A DNA stretch of 64,000 nt, from NCBI GenBank assembly GCA_036426205.1, contig CM071568.1:213881245-213945244 (forward strand). Direction: 5' to 3'. Source of the stretch: Ascaphus truei (Eukaryota > Chordata > Amphibia > Anura > Ascaphidae). Shown here piece after piece: positions 11,526 to 21,539 of the stretch (the stretch's first letter is position 1; each line of letters opens with the position of its first letter). The position numbers and the translations under genes were made by a program. The notes under the pieces are model-generated. The model worked only from the letters and a program-made list of their open reading frames with translations. It had not been told where the DNA came from and searched no databases.

Positions 11526-13046
11526 CTAGTCCTCTTTTTCCGCACTTCTCTGTTTACATGTCTTTGGGACATGGTGTCTACGGGGAAAAATCTCTGGGGA
11601 AAAAGGGAACAAGTCTCCGGGCTTCTCCGGTACCAGAGAAGTAGGCTCCGTAGGAGTAAGGGCCAACAATTTTTCGAGGTAGGGCCAGTCTCGGCCAAGT
11701 AGAACAGGAGCAGGTAGCCAGGGAGCAACTCCCACTAGTAGGCTAGCCTCTTGATCCTGGATACGCAGTAGAACGTTCGCCGTCGGGTATCTCTTTGTAT
11801 CCCCATGGATACACTCGATATTCCAAGGAGAGTCATAAGATAGTCTATTGCTTGGAATTAGGCCCTCTAGGATCAGGGTTTTTCCAGAGCCCGAGTCCAG
11901 CATGGCGTTTACTTTTGTCCCCTCCAGAGATGCTGGGACTAACCACGGATTGTGGTCCCCTCGGAGACAAGCTGTGGCAGTGGTTCTGCCATATGAACAG
12001 TCCATCTCATCTCCTGAATCCGCAACCTCGGTCGTCAGCGGAAGCTCTCGACAGGGCTCGGCGTTTGGACCTCTCCGCTGTTGGATGGGATCCTCCCTTC
12101 TGGTTGGTGGGGTTATCTTCTCCACCGGGTGGGTGACAGGAGTCCAGGTTCTCGGGGAATACTGTGGGTGGCGGCCTCCCTTGAGTGATCCAGTGGCCTC
12201 GGACCCAGGACGGGCGTCTCTGCGGGTGTTTGTACCAGGAACCCTCCGAGATGGGAAAGGGTCTTCCGATCGGGTTGACTGGATCTCCCGAGCTGGCGGG
12301 TTGTAGACCCCTCGATTGTCTGCTCTCCTGCCTCTAGTATCACCGGAAGCAACTGGTGTTTGCACCGGCCATTCCCAGCTATCCTGTTGCGTGTCGTCGC
12401 CCAGGAAGTTTTCCACCAAGCGGACCGCTGAATCCAGGGAAAATGCAGCGTGTCTTTTTACCCAGGAGCGGGAGGAGGGGGGCAGTATCTGTATGAACTG
12501 CTCGAGCACAAACTGTTCAAGGATCTCTGCCTTGTCATGTTTTTCCGGTTGTATCCACCTGGTACATAAGTCTACTAAGCGGTGGGCTACGACCCGGGGT
12601 CTGTCTCTGTTTGTATATTTGACTGTCCGGAACCGCTGTCGGTAGGTCTCTGGAGTGAGGCCTAGGTGATCCAGAATAGCAGCCTTTAGTTGCTGATAGT
12701 CCATGGCCTCGTCTGCTGGAAGAGCCTGGTAGGCTGCCTGAGCTTCCCCTATGAGGAGTGGAGCCAGAGTCGTTACCCAGCGATTAAATGTCCAGCCGTG
12801 GGCCGTGGCTACCCTTTCAAAAGTGAGGAGAAATGCCTCTGGGTCTTCGTTTGGCTTCATTTTATGCAGCATCACCGGTGGATTATTTGGAATCCCTGGT
12901 CTGCCTGGGGCTGGGCCTTCGGCCAGCAATTGGAGTAGCTTTTCCTCTCGCTGGGCCTTTTGCTCATCTTGCTGGGCTTGTCGCTCAGCTTGCTTCTCTG
13001 CTAGCTGGAGCTGTTGCTCAAGGAACTGAGAAAAAATTGTCTCCAT
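11526..13046 (-). CDS. gag: Gag-protease polyprotein of Gmr1-like element B (SCAN-like capsid)
   Basis: The frame opens at the primer site; the first ATG, METIFSQFLEQQ at 13046, gives 506 residues. Order: an N-terminal Gln/Glu-rich coiled coil (residues about 8-45); a capsid region (KPNEDPEAFLLTFER onward); a segment with the SCAN-domain signature (YRQRFR, VAHRLVDLCTRW, ILEQFVLEQF, LPPSSRSWVKRH; about 145-215); a long polar basic linker; and an aspartic protease near the C terminus with active site AMLDSGSGKTLI and flap/end motif VLLGRDW. Gmr1-type Gag is the accepted source of the vertebrate SCAN domain, and this protein fits that. It is intact and ends with TAG, after which pol continues in the same frame. 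Confidence 0.88.
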   Translation of the reverse strand: METIFSQFLEQQLQLAEKQAERQAQQDEQKAQREEKLLQLLAEGPAPGRPGIPNNPPVMLHKMKPNEDPEAFLLTFERVATAHGWTFNRWVTTLAPLLIGEAQAAYQALPADEAMDYQQLKAAILDHLGLTPETYRQRFRTVKYTNRDRPRVVAHRLVDLCTRWIQPEKHDKAEILEQFVLEQFIQILPPSSRSWVKRHAAFSLDSAVRLVENFLGDDTQQDSWEWPVQTPVASGDTRGRRADNRGVYNPPAREIQSTRSEDPFPSRRVPGTNTRRDARPGSEATGSLKGGRHPQYSPRTWTPVTHPVEKITPPTRREDPIQQRRGPNAEPCRELPLTTEVADSGDEMDCSYGRTTATACLRGDHNPWLVPASLEGTKVNAMLDSGSGKTLILEGLIPSNRLSYDSPWNIECIHGDTKRYPTANVLLRIQDQEASLLVGVAPWLPAPVLLGRDWPYLEKLLALTPTEPTSLVPEKPGDLFPFSPEIFPRRHHVPKTCKQRSAEKED

Positions 13047-13095
13047 TTTTTTTCCCCGTCTGTGTGTGTGGCCCTTCAGATACAGGGCCCGTCCA

Positions 13096-13114
13096 AATCC
13101 CACTTCTGACACCA
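13096..13114 (-). promoter_or_regulatory. Primer binding site, tRNA-Leu type
   Basis: The plus strand reads AATCCCACTTCTGACACCA, which equals the 3' end of vertebrate tRNA-Leu(CAA) including CCA as I remember it. On the element sense strand it is therefore the complementary primer site. It lies 2 nt inside the 5' LTR, as expected. It is not itself a tRNA gene. Confidence 0.8.
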
Positions 13115-13116
13115 CC

Positions 13117-13623
13117 TGTGGCAGGACGGCCTGTAGCCGAGGTCAGGGAACAGTCCACACGTGTAGTTTCAGGATAAATGAAAACGTTCAGTGGCTTTAT
13201 TTCTCCACAGCAACATAACATGCGGGTACACTGTCCCTTTAAGCAAATAAATCCTGCTCCATGTTGGGAGAAAACTGACTAACACAGCAGTCCTAGCTAG
13301 CAGGCTGGCTGGCTAAACCATACCCAAACCATAAGAGTCGTTTTAAGCAGTCATGCAAACAAATGAAAGAAATCTTACTTTGGCTGCAGTAAGTAGTGTG
13401 CTGTATCCTTCTGGCTAGCAGCACATCTATCCATGTGCTCTCATCTCAGACAGCCAGCTACTGCTGGTAACAAGATCCTTATCTACCTTGCTGGCTCTCA
13501 GGTGTCAGCTTACATCCTGATTAGCTAGCTTCCACCTGAGTTAACCCTTATGAGTGCTGGATGAAGCACTCAGACATATGTTTCCCAGGCATAACTGATA
13601 GGGGTTGACTTCACCCTGTCACA
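13117..13623 (-). repeat. 5' LTR of element B
   Basis: 507 bp, matching 7752-8258 with about five substitutions by eye (for example CATGTT against CACGTT). It abuts minisatellite sequence at 13624. Confidence 0.92.
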
Positions 13624-14764
13624 TACACCAACATAACACTGTGACTATACTTTGATTACACCGATACTACAGCAACATAACACTTTGACTATACTGTTAT
13701 CACACCGATACTACACCAACATAACACTGTGATTACACCGATACTACACCAACATAACACTGTGATTACACCAATACTACACCAACATAACACTGTGATT
13801 ACACCAATACTACACCAACATAACACTGTGATTACACCAACATAACACTATGATTACAGTGTTATCTACACTACAGAGTAGACATTTACAATACTACACC
13901 AACATAACACTGTGATTACACTGATACTACAGCAACATAACACTGTAACTACATCGATAATACACCAACATAACTCTGTGATTACACCGATTCTACACCA
14001 ACATAACACTGTAACTACATCGATATTACACCAACATAACACTGTGATTACACCGATTCTACACCAACATAACATTGTGATTACACTGATACTACACCAA
14101 CATAACACTGTGATTACACTGATACTACAGCAACATAACACTGTGATTACACTGATACTAAACCAACATAACACCGTGATTACACCGATACTACACCAAC
14201 ATAACACCGTGATTACACCGATACTACACCAATGTAACACTGTGATTACACCAACATAACACTGTGATTACACCGACACTACACCAACATAACACTGTGA
14301 TTACACCGATACTACACCAATGTAACACTGTGATTACACCAATACTACACAAACATAACACTGTGATTACACCAATACTACACCAATGTAACAGTGTGAT
14401 TACACCGATACTACACCAACATAACACTGTGATTACACCAATACTACACCAACATAACACTGTGATTACACCAATACTACACCAACATAACACTGCGATT
14501 ACACCAATACTACACCAACATAACACTGTGACTACACCGATAATACACCAACATAACACTGTGATTACACCGATTCTACACCAACATAACACTGTGATTA
14601 CACTGATACTACAGCAACATAACACTGTGATTACACTGATACTAAACCAACATAACACTGTGATTACACCGATACTACACCAACATAACACCGTGATTAC
14701 ACCGATACTACACCAATGTAACACTGTGATTACACCAATACTACACCAACATAACACTGTGATT
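13624..14764. repeat. 33-bp minisatellite, right part
   Basis: Continuation of the 7028-7751 array after the target duplication TACAC. Units vary (ACCAATACTACACC, ACAGCAACATAAC, CATCGATAATACACC). Open frames of about 115-185 residues on both strands are in-frame repeats of 11 residues and are not genes. Confidence 0.9.
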
Positions 14765-14812
14765 ATATGTTTCCCAGGCATAACTGATAGGGGTTGACTT
14801 CACCCTGTCACA
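14765..14812 (-). repeat. LTR remnant of element A (5' LTR end)
   Basis: 48 bp identical to the outer end of the LTR (ATATGTTTCCC...CTGTCACA), followed by GTGAC, the duplicate of 3193-3197. The rest of this LTR was lost, apparently to the minisatellite. Confidence 0.88.
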
Positions 14813-14859
14813 GTGACCCAAAATGCATGGCCTCAACAATGGCTGATCTGTATCTGAAA

Positions 14860-16314
14860 CAACTGCTTTGTGTCTAGATACTGTATTGTGCTTCATCTTC
14901 TGCCATTGATTAGCCTTGATTCTAGGGCCTCAACAATCGGCTTGCTGCTGCTGTCCCGGGGAATAGAAAGAGAAATGCAGCAACTGCCTGCGTGCCAAAG
15001 TCAAAGATGGCCAGAAAGCCTAAGGTGCCTAAAGAAAAGACACCAAAAGATCCCAAGGCAAAACATCCTGTACCGGGCTATTGTAAGAGGAAAATTGGAA
15101 CAATCATAAATAAGGACATTAAGTGGGTTCCAGGCAACGTTACCCAACCAGACGACCCTCTGTCTACCCAAGCTGAAAAAGAATAAGAAGTCACCAGCAC
15201 CAGGATGCACAGCCAGATGTCCGTCTAACAACAGATGCCGAACCAGTCGTACCCTGTCGCACTGATGCACATCCAGAAGGCCCACTGACAACAGAAGCTG
15301 AACAAGACATCCCCTGCGACAGTGATGCACAGCCAGACGACCCTCTGACAACAGAAGTCGAACAAGATGTCCCCTGTCCCACCGATGCACAACAGGACAT
15401 CCCCCTCCGATCACCCAGCCTCTTAGAGAGAGAACTGGATTCCACCCTGACATCTTTTGCCAGCCTGAGTTCCATAGGTTGCATACTGGGATCTTTAAGT
15501 GACTATGAAAGAATTTCACGTCTCATTCTCCTGATGCTGGAACACAGCAACGGGGAAAGACTGGAGGCCAAGTTGGATCAACTTTTGGAGTGAATGGATG
15601 GGATGGAGAGGGGCATGGCAACATTTACAATTACATTGCTGGGCTCTATTATTTGTTTTGTTGTCCCTCCCCCTGTATGTCTGACACAGGAACAGTACGG
15701 TGACCTGGATGAACGTCATCCTCCACCTGCACCCTCTTCTTCACCGGAATTGGCCTGCACGCTGCCAAGACATTGCACACCACCGGAGGAAACCTTCCTA
15801 CCAGACACTCTACCTCACCCACTGACAGAAGCACACCTCTTCCACCAACATCCGCTGCACCCAGAGGCATATAGGTGCAAATTTGAAGCCCCCCAGACCA
15901 TCTATCCTCACCCAGTGAAATAAGCACACCTGCTGCATGACCCGCAGCACCCAGGAGAGTACAGCTTCAAATGTAACTCGATCCCAGATATGATGCTAAC
16001 AGACCTCCCACCGAGCATACGGGAAAAATACTTTTCCAGAAGCGGTGGAAAAGTGAACATATCATCCTTTCTTATTATGAAACACAATGTCAGTTATGAG
16101 CTGTATCTTCAGTGTTTTAAGGTGGTTCATTATGATGGCAATAGGGGCAAGAAAGTGTGGCCTTCAAATTTGCGCAGAAATTTTATGGAAGTAATCAAAC
16201 GTCATTTCATTATGACCCCGGTTCTTTTCCGAGCTGTGAAAGACAACATAAATGTCTTTTTAATAGCCCCACGGTTATGGGGACGAACACTTGTTTCATT
16301 AATTTCAAAATAAT
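14860..16314 (+). pseudogene. BEN-like accessory protein gene of the third two-gene transposon copy
   Basis: Homologous to the BEN-like gene in the palindrome. Shared signs: the leader SRYCIV (14872 on), a basic N-terminal part (MARKPKVPKEKTPKDPKAK), an acidic/Pro repeat linker, a FLPDTLPHP motif, and the C-terminal domain at 15990-16313 (LPPSIREKYFSRSGGKVN, VSYELYLQCFKVVHYDGNRG, NLRRNF, VKDNIN) matching 43668-44000. The linker has 3.3 copies of a 60-bp unit (about 15209-15400), each 20 residues like DAQPDDPLTTEVEQDVPCPT. Stops and frame breaks near 15184, 15593 and 15921 make it a pseudogene. An AATAAA lies just after the stop. BEN-like assignment is by pattern (conserved YDGN...K...NLR...IN), not by search. 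Confidence 0.65.
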
Positions 16315-16435
16315 AAACTAAAAATGTATTGGGAATGTTTTTCATGTAATAAAAAATAAGTTTTGTTTTATAAAGTGTTCACTGGTTTTATTGTTTAAGA
16401 TGTTTTTAATCTTTAGCAGAAAATGTAATACACTT
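16315..16435. other. 3' flank, no transposon end found
   Basis: AT-rich DNA downstream of the BEN-like pseudogene. I could not find the CAGTCCTAGAGGGC terminal repeat, so this copy lacks a visible right end. Confidence 0.5.
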
Positions 16436-17060
16436 ACAGTAGTACTGTACATAAAGTACTAAGGTTTTCATGTAACATAGAATACACATACAGTACAGAG
16501 TGTCACTCAACCTAGCCTGTGTCATCATGTAACATACAGTACAGTGATTGTCACTCAACCTAGCCTTTGTCATCAGGTAACATGCAGTCCACATTCAGCC
16601 TAACCTTTTCATCATGTAATATGCAGTACAGTGAGTGTCACTCAATCTAGCCCTTGTCACAGGGCCGCTTTATACATTAGGTTGACTAGGCACAGTGCCT
16701 AGGGCCTACGAACCTGTTAGGGCCTACAATCTTTCACTTGCAAAAATACCTTAACAAAAAAAATCACAAAATAAGAGAAAACAGCACATTTTAATTTAAA
16801 ATGCCTTCAAAGTATTGATACCTTTAAATATCGAAACAAAAGTATCGATGCCAAATATCGCTAGTATCGAAAGAAACAAGCAAACGCTAAAATTAGCATA
16901 AAAATGAGTAAAAATATCGGACACACAGGCCTCTAGAAATAAGTGCCTAAGGCCTACGAAGGTCTTAAAACGGCCCTGCCATGTCATCATGTTACATGCA
17001 GTACAGTGAGTGTCACTCAACCTAGCCCTTGTCATTGTGTATCATGCTATACAGTTTTTC
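16436..17060. repeat. Degenerate ~60-bp minisatellite interrupted by a MITE
   Basis: Repeated phrase: TGTCACTCAACCTAGCC, TTGTCATCATGTAACAT, GCAGTACAGTGAG. Copies occur on both sides of the hAT MITE at 16660-16978. Confidence 0.7.
16660..16978. mobile_element. hAT-type non-autonomous element
   Basis: 319 bp. Terminal inverted repeats CAGGGCCGCTTTA and, from the other end, CAGGGCCGTTTTA. Flanked by 8-bp CCTTGTCA and CCATGTCA, one mismatch apart, the length typical of hAT. There is also an internal inverted GTGCCTAGGGCCTACGAA / GTGCCTAAGGCCTACGAA motif. No coding capacity. Confidence 0.82.
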
Positions 17061-17940
17061 CTACAGCTAGAGGCGAAGGGACACAATAACTCGTGATCAC
17101 TGTCTTGAGTTTCTGGCTGGTATTGCATATAATGCTACATATCGTGTGGCTTGCTTTTTAATAGTGGATTATTTTTGGTAGTTATATTTTGGATGATGGT
17201 AACTTTTTTATGAATGGTTTGGTTTAACGTCCCTCTTACTGGTTTGGTTTAGCGAGTGAAATAGGTTATTGTGTAATTGATTTGGATAGGATTGTAATTG
17301 ATTTCGGATTTGATTAATTAATGGTAATATATTTCTATTAACTTGCTTGGTTTAAATAGTATACTTGATTGGATTGAATTGCATTTTGTTTGGAATATTT
17401 TATTGTTAACATTGATTTGTATAGGGTACATGATGCACAGATTATATGCATTATGTATGCACTGTAAAATTCAATGTTTTGATTGCCGATTGACATTTGT
17501 TACATATTGATTGGTAGATGAGATTAATTTTATTTTGAATTTGTTTTTTTTTTGTGGCTATCTAATATTTTAATTTTGAAATGCAATGTGATTTATTGAT
17601 TTGGAGATGTGCTATTTTCATTTGTGCATGTTTTTTTGAATGCTTAAACATTTCTTTGTATATTAGTTAATCCTAGATGTGTATATATATGTATATTGTA
17701 TCCTATATGTTACATTGTGATGTCATATTTATATATGTAAATATTTATATATCATAAACTATATATACATATACATAACTATATCGTCTTATCTATTATC
17801 ATCCTCTCTCCTCTCTATCTCCTCATCTCTCTCATCTCTCTCCTCTCTACTCTCTATACTACTATATATACTATATATATATATATATATGATAAAAATC
17901 ACTGGCACTCCAATAGAAATTCATAATGAATAGGTGCATT
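17061..17940. other. No gene; AT-rich DNA with CT and AT microsatellites
   Basis: T-rich single-copy-looking DNA to about 17700, then a CT-rich microsatellite (about 17800-17860) and TA repeats (17860-17890). No coding signal. Confidence 0.7.
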
Positions 17941-17944
17941 CCCA

Positions 17945-18193
17945 TATAAATAAAAAGTATACATTACCGCATAGCAGCAAAAAGGGAGACAGCACTCAGG
18001 TGAATGAAAATAAATGTATTAAATACAGCACTAACCCCAACGTTTCGATCCCAGGGGATCTTCCTCAGGTGGTCCACCCTGAGGAAGATCCCCCTGTGGG
18101 ATCGAAACGTTGGAGTTATGTGCTGTATTTAATACATTTATTTTCATTCACCTGAGTGCTGTCTCCCTTTTTGCTGCTATGCGGTAATGTATA

Positions 18194-18195
<2 letters not shown>
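17945..18195. repeat. Palindrome of two head-to-head PLE ends with ribozyme-like motifs
   Basis: Two arms of about 120 bp, near-perfect inverted copies meeting at about 18065-18075. Each arm ends inward with a hammerhead-like motif: plus strand CTGAGGA (18079-18085), a 6-bp stem GATCCC/GGGATC, then GAAACGTTGG; the mirror motif is at 18035-18069 on the minus strand. The arms also share the AATACAGCAC / TTTATTTTCATTCACCTG text typical of PLE terminal repeats. Confidence 0.75.
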
Positions 18196-18227
<32 letters not shown>

Positions 18228-18228
<1 letters not shown>

Positions 18229-18715
18229 TGGTCGACAAATCACACAAAAAATCTACTCCCGCCGGGCATGCAAATATTGCCCGGGCAATGCAAATATATA
18301 GGTTTGTCGAACACTGTATATATATATACATATATACAGTGGTCGACAAATCACCAAAAAATCTACTCGCCGAACAAAAAAAATCTACTCGCCACCTAGT
18401 ACCACACGTGTGCTGCTTGGGCCAATAGGAGCTCGCCATGATGTTAAATCGACAAACCTATACATTTGCAACGCCCCGGCGAGTGGATTTAACATCGTGG
18501 AGAGCTCCTGTGGCCCAAGCAGCACACGTGTGGTACTAGGTGGCGAGTAAGATTTTTTTGTTCGGCGAGTAGATTTTTTGGTGATTTGTCGACCACTGTT
18601 TATGTATATATATATACAGTGTTCGACAAACCTATATATTTGCATGCCCCGGGCAAGTGAATTTAACATCGTGGCGAGCTCCTATTGGCCCAAGCAGCAC
18701 ACGTGTGGTACACAC
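18228..18715. mobile_element. Cluster of foldback MITEs (CAGTGGTCGACAAATC family)
   Basis: A complete member spans about 18337-18598. It starts CAGTGGTCGACAAATCACC and ends with its inverted copy, and most of its length is two facing arms sharing TACTCGCCACCTAGTACC and CACACGTGTG. Partial relatives are at 18228-18318 and 18617-18715 (ends CAGTGTTCGACAAACC). Flanking TA steps fit Tc1/mariner-like targets but are blurred by the TA-rich context. Confidence 0.75.
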
Positions 18716-18889
18716 ACTATGTGTGTGTGTATATATATGTGTGTGGATATATGTGTATGTGTGGTGTTTATTATTTTATTATTATATATTATATTTTTAT
18801 ATAATAATCATATATATATATATATAATATATATATATATAATTATTAGTGTGTGTGTATAATAACATACATTACATACATACATAGAT
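18716..18889. repeat. TG and TA microsatellites
   Basis: Simple repeats (TG)n and (TA)n with TACA-type repeats to about 18895. Confidence 0.9.
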
Positions 18890-20330
18890 ACATACATGAT
18901 GAAGCCACTGTACAAATTAATGGGTGAAGGGTGGGTATCGGGCCAGGGTGGCTTAACCCCTTAATTAACTTTGCGCTTATTAACTGATCAGGTGATTACG
19001 GGGTTAAGTGACACCAGAATGTATTTGCTATGTATTTTTTTGGCTACGGAGGACAGAGGGAACTTGCAGGCGGAGAGAATTCATATTGATGAGGTTAGTA
19101 GAACTGTATTTATTATATTATGATAGTTAATGTGTTTAATAATGGACAAATAATCTATTATCCATATCTGGATAATAGTTATTTTGCCCTTTACTGTACT
19201 TTATGTGCGTGTGTGTGTGGGGGGGAGGGAGGGGGCGGTATTTATGTATTTAAATGTGTAGGACAGGTTTATTTTTTTTTACATACAGGGTTGGTTCCTT
19301 AGGTCTGCGGTGACCTCTGGAGACCACCTGAGGTCTCCTCGGACTTCCCACGGGTACAAGGCTGCCGGGTCCACGGGGGACACCTGCGGAGAAGAACCGT
19401 GGCCCCACATCTGTGGGGGCACCTCGGACCCATAGGGATCAACAAACGGCCCCCATACCCCTGTGGGAACCACTCGATGACCCTCAGACACCTGTGGGGC
19501 TGACCCGGGGCCCCCAGTCACCCACAGGCCTACCCGTGGAGGCCCTATTTGGGTCCCACGGTGACCCGCGGAGACAACCTGGAGGACCACGGCGCCTGCC
19601 AGGGACCACAAGTAGGCCTCCAGACCCTGTGTGAAAACCTTTGCTGGCCACTGTGGGGCCTGCGGACACCCGACAGGACCACGGGGACTCCCATGGGCCT
19701 GGGGTATTAACCATGTATGTAAAAGAATAAATCATATACTTATGTGGGGGCACAGGGGGTGGGATATGTATTGTTTATTAAATATAGTCATGTTTATTGT
19801 ATTTAACTGGGGTGTGGGGGGGGGGGTATTGTCCCCAAGCCAGGTTGGGTAGGCTTCCCTGTGGGTAGTGGGTGAGGGTGGTTAGGCCTCACGGGTGGGG
19901 GGGGTAGTGGGGGAGGGTGTTTAGGCCTCCTGAGTGGTGGGTGAGGGTGGGTTAACCCCTTAATGACTATAGCGGTTAATGACCGCTAAGGTGATTAAGG
20001 GGTTAGGGGACATTACATTGGCTCTTTTTACTCTTGTGTATGTTTTGCAGCATCGGAGGGGGGCATGGACGGGGATGAAGATGAAGATGGCCTTCATCGT
20101 GGCAGCTGGACATGGGTGAGTGCAATATTTATTTATTATATTAATTGTGCTTTATGTATTTGAAATGGGCAAATGCATTATTATCCATATGTATGGTTTA
20201 GGGGGGGGGGTGTATTTATTTATAAGTATTTATGTGTTTTTTTAATTATTTTTTGGGGGCACTGAATTGGAACTGCAGGCCTGCGGGGACACCTGTGGGG
20301 AACACCCAAGGGCCACTGCCGGCCTATAGT
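18890..20330. repeat. Two copies of an interspersed repeat (R1) separated by a GC-rich block
   Basis: Copies near 18950-19240 and 19900-20230 share the phrase AACCCCTTAATnA...GGGGTTA, a GGAGGACA or GGATGAAGATG acidic exon-like segment, and (A)TTATCCATAT text. A third copy is at 55401-55770 inside a TIR element. The block 19290-19700 is GC-rich with loose repeats of CACCTGTGGGG and CCACGGTGACC. Near 20050-20116 an open segment is bordered by TTTTGCAG and GTGAGT, exon-like, but no protein is recognisable. Confidence 0.55.
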
Positions 20331-21539
20331 ATCATTGCTGTGCACATACTGTATGTACTGTATGTTAGGGGGGTATAGGGGTTGTTGGTGTGATATATAT
20401 ATATACTGAGTTAAGTTATGGTGAGAAAAAAAGTGACAAAAACCCTCCACAGCAAAGCAAATATGCAAATGTAAATACAACTGTATGCTCATCTGCATGT
20501 CTTAGGCAGGTCTGCAACCCCGCCTTTCACCATTATCACCCAGCACACAGCACTTCCACTGCAGCAAGGGATTCTGGGAAATGACATGCAAATGAGCACA
20601 CAGTGCCACTTTTTGCTTCAAAAACCATTTTTAACATGGTTCCTATAGGAAAGTAGTAGAAGGTAGGCATTTTTGGCGCAAAACGGGCAAAAGGTGCCTT
20701 TTCACCGCTTTGTGCATGACCCTCATAGTGTTCAAGATACTCTATGAAACAAGCAAATACGGCACATGAAGTGATAAGTACAGTTGATGGGTAAAATATA
20801 TTTTCACCACAGAAGCAACATTTTTCCTGAAGAAACTTTATCATGAAAATTTGAACTTCCTAAGTTTGCTGATCTTGAAAAAATAAAGAATTTACCAAGT
20901 CATTTTAATTATGAACGATATGTGGTTCTTCCTTCTGCAAAACATTTTCTATGCTCATACGGTATGTGAATTGGGAAGTAACTTGTATATGATTTCAACA
21001 GCATTATCAGATATATTTATAGGCATGTTTAGATTCAAGGTTTTGCATGAAACACACTTTCTGCCTGCAAAAGTACCATATTCAAAAAAATGTTTATTCC
21101 TCAACTTTTTTGCTAAATATGAATACTATTTTCATAAAACACATGCATACACATTTTAAATACAGATGTAATAAAATGTACTGCCTGAGTGAACGCGAAA
21201 AACTAAGTCTAAATGCCTGTCAATTATTTACGTTTTGCAGGGTGAATGTGGGTGAAGCAGTGTGATTGCGAAAATTGAGTTTTTGCGTCAGTCGTAGTAC
21301 TCTGCAGTAATGATAGGCAATGTGTGTGTGCTAGTGTGTCTTTAATCTACAGTACATGTAAATGTAATGTAACCTATCCCTTATTCCCGTTCATTTCATA
21401 TGATATGATATCCCATGTATTTCAATGTACAGTAATCCACCACATGCACTATTCCCCATAAAAGTTCAGATGACAAAAAAATATAATTAAAGAATACTAT
21501 GATTTTGTTTTAATAAATGTTAGTAAATGGCAGGTTAGA
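20331..21539. other. No gene; possible old interspersed repeat
   Basis: The segment at about 20440-20760 (GGATTCTGGGAAATGACATG region) reads like an old interspersed repeat, but I cannot name it. 20760-21540 is AT-rich with no coding signal. Confidence 0.45.

Larger units (their letters stand above)
7752..13623 (-). mobile_element. Gmr1-like Ty3/Gypsy element B (nested, near complete)
   Basis: Two 507-bp LTRs enclose gag-protease, integrase, RT and RNase H on the minus strand. I count about five differences between the LTRs (roughly 99% identity), so insertion was fairly recent. The flanks are TACGC (left) and TACAC (right), a 5-bp target duplication with one later change; TACAC occurs in the minisatellite unit. 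Despite its youth it carries a deletion in integrase, a nonsense codon in RT and a 399-bp MITE, so it cannot move on its own. Confidence 0.9.
3193..14817 (-). mobile_element. Composite Gmr1-like Ty3/Gypsy insertion (element A, with nested element B)
   Basis: Both ends are flanked by GTGAC (3193-3197 and 14813-14817). The inserted DNA starts TGTGGCAGG and ends CTGTCACA, the two ends of the LTR family seen in full at 7752-8258. Within it lie a deleted LTR, pol, a PLE fragment, a minisatellite, the complete element B, more minisatellite and a 48-bp LTR remnant. The target was the BEN-like/Tc1 transposon, whose two genes lie outside in matching orientation on either side. Confidence 0.85.

Noticed and set aside
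13096..13114. Match to a tRNA-Leu 3' end
   Set aside because: Only 19 nt match and it sits 2 nt from the LTR, so it is a primer binding site, not a tRNA gene.
11795..13177. Plus-strand open frames of 109-152 residues
   Set aside because: Antisense shadows of the gag-protease frame of element B.
13866..14797. Long open frames of 115-185 residues on both strands
   Set aside because: They are translations of the 33-bp minisatellite (11-residue periodicity, both strands open); no gene.
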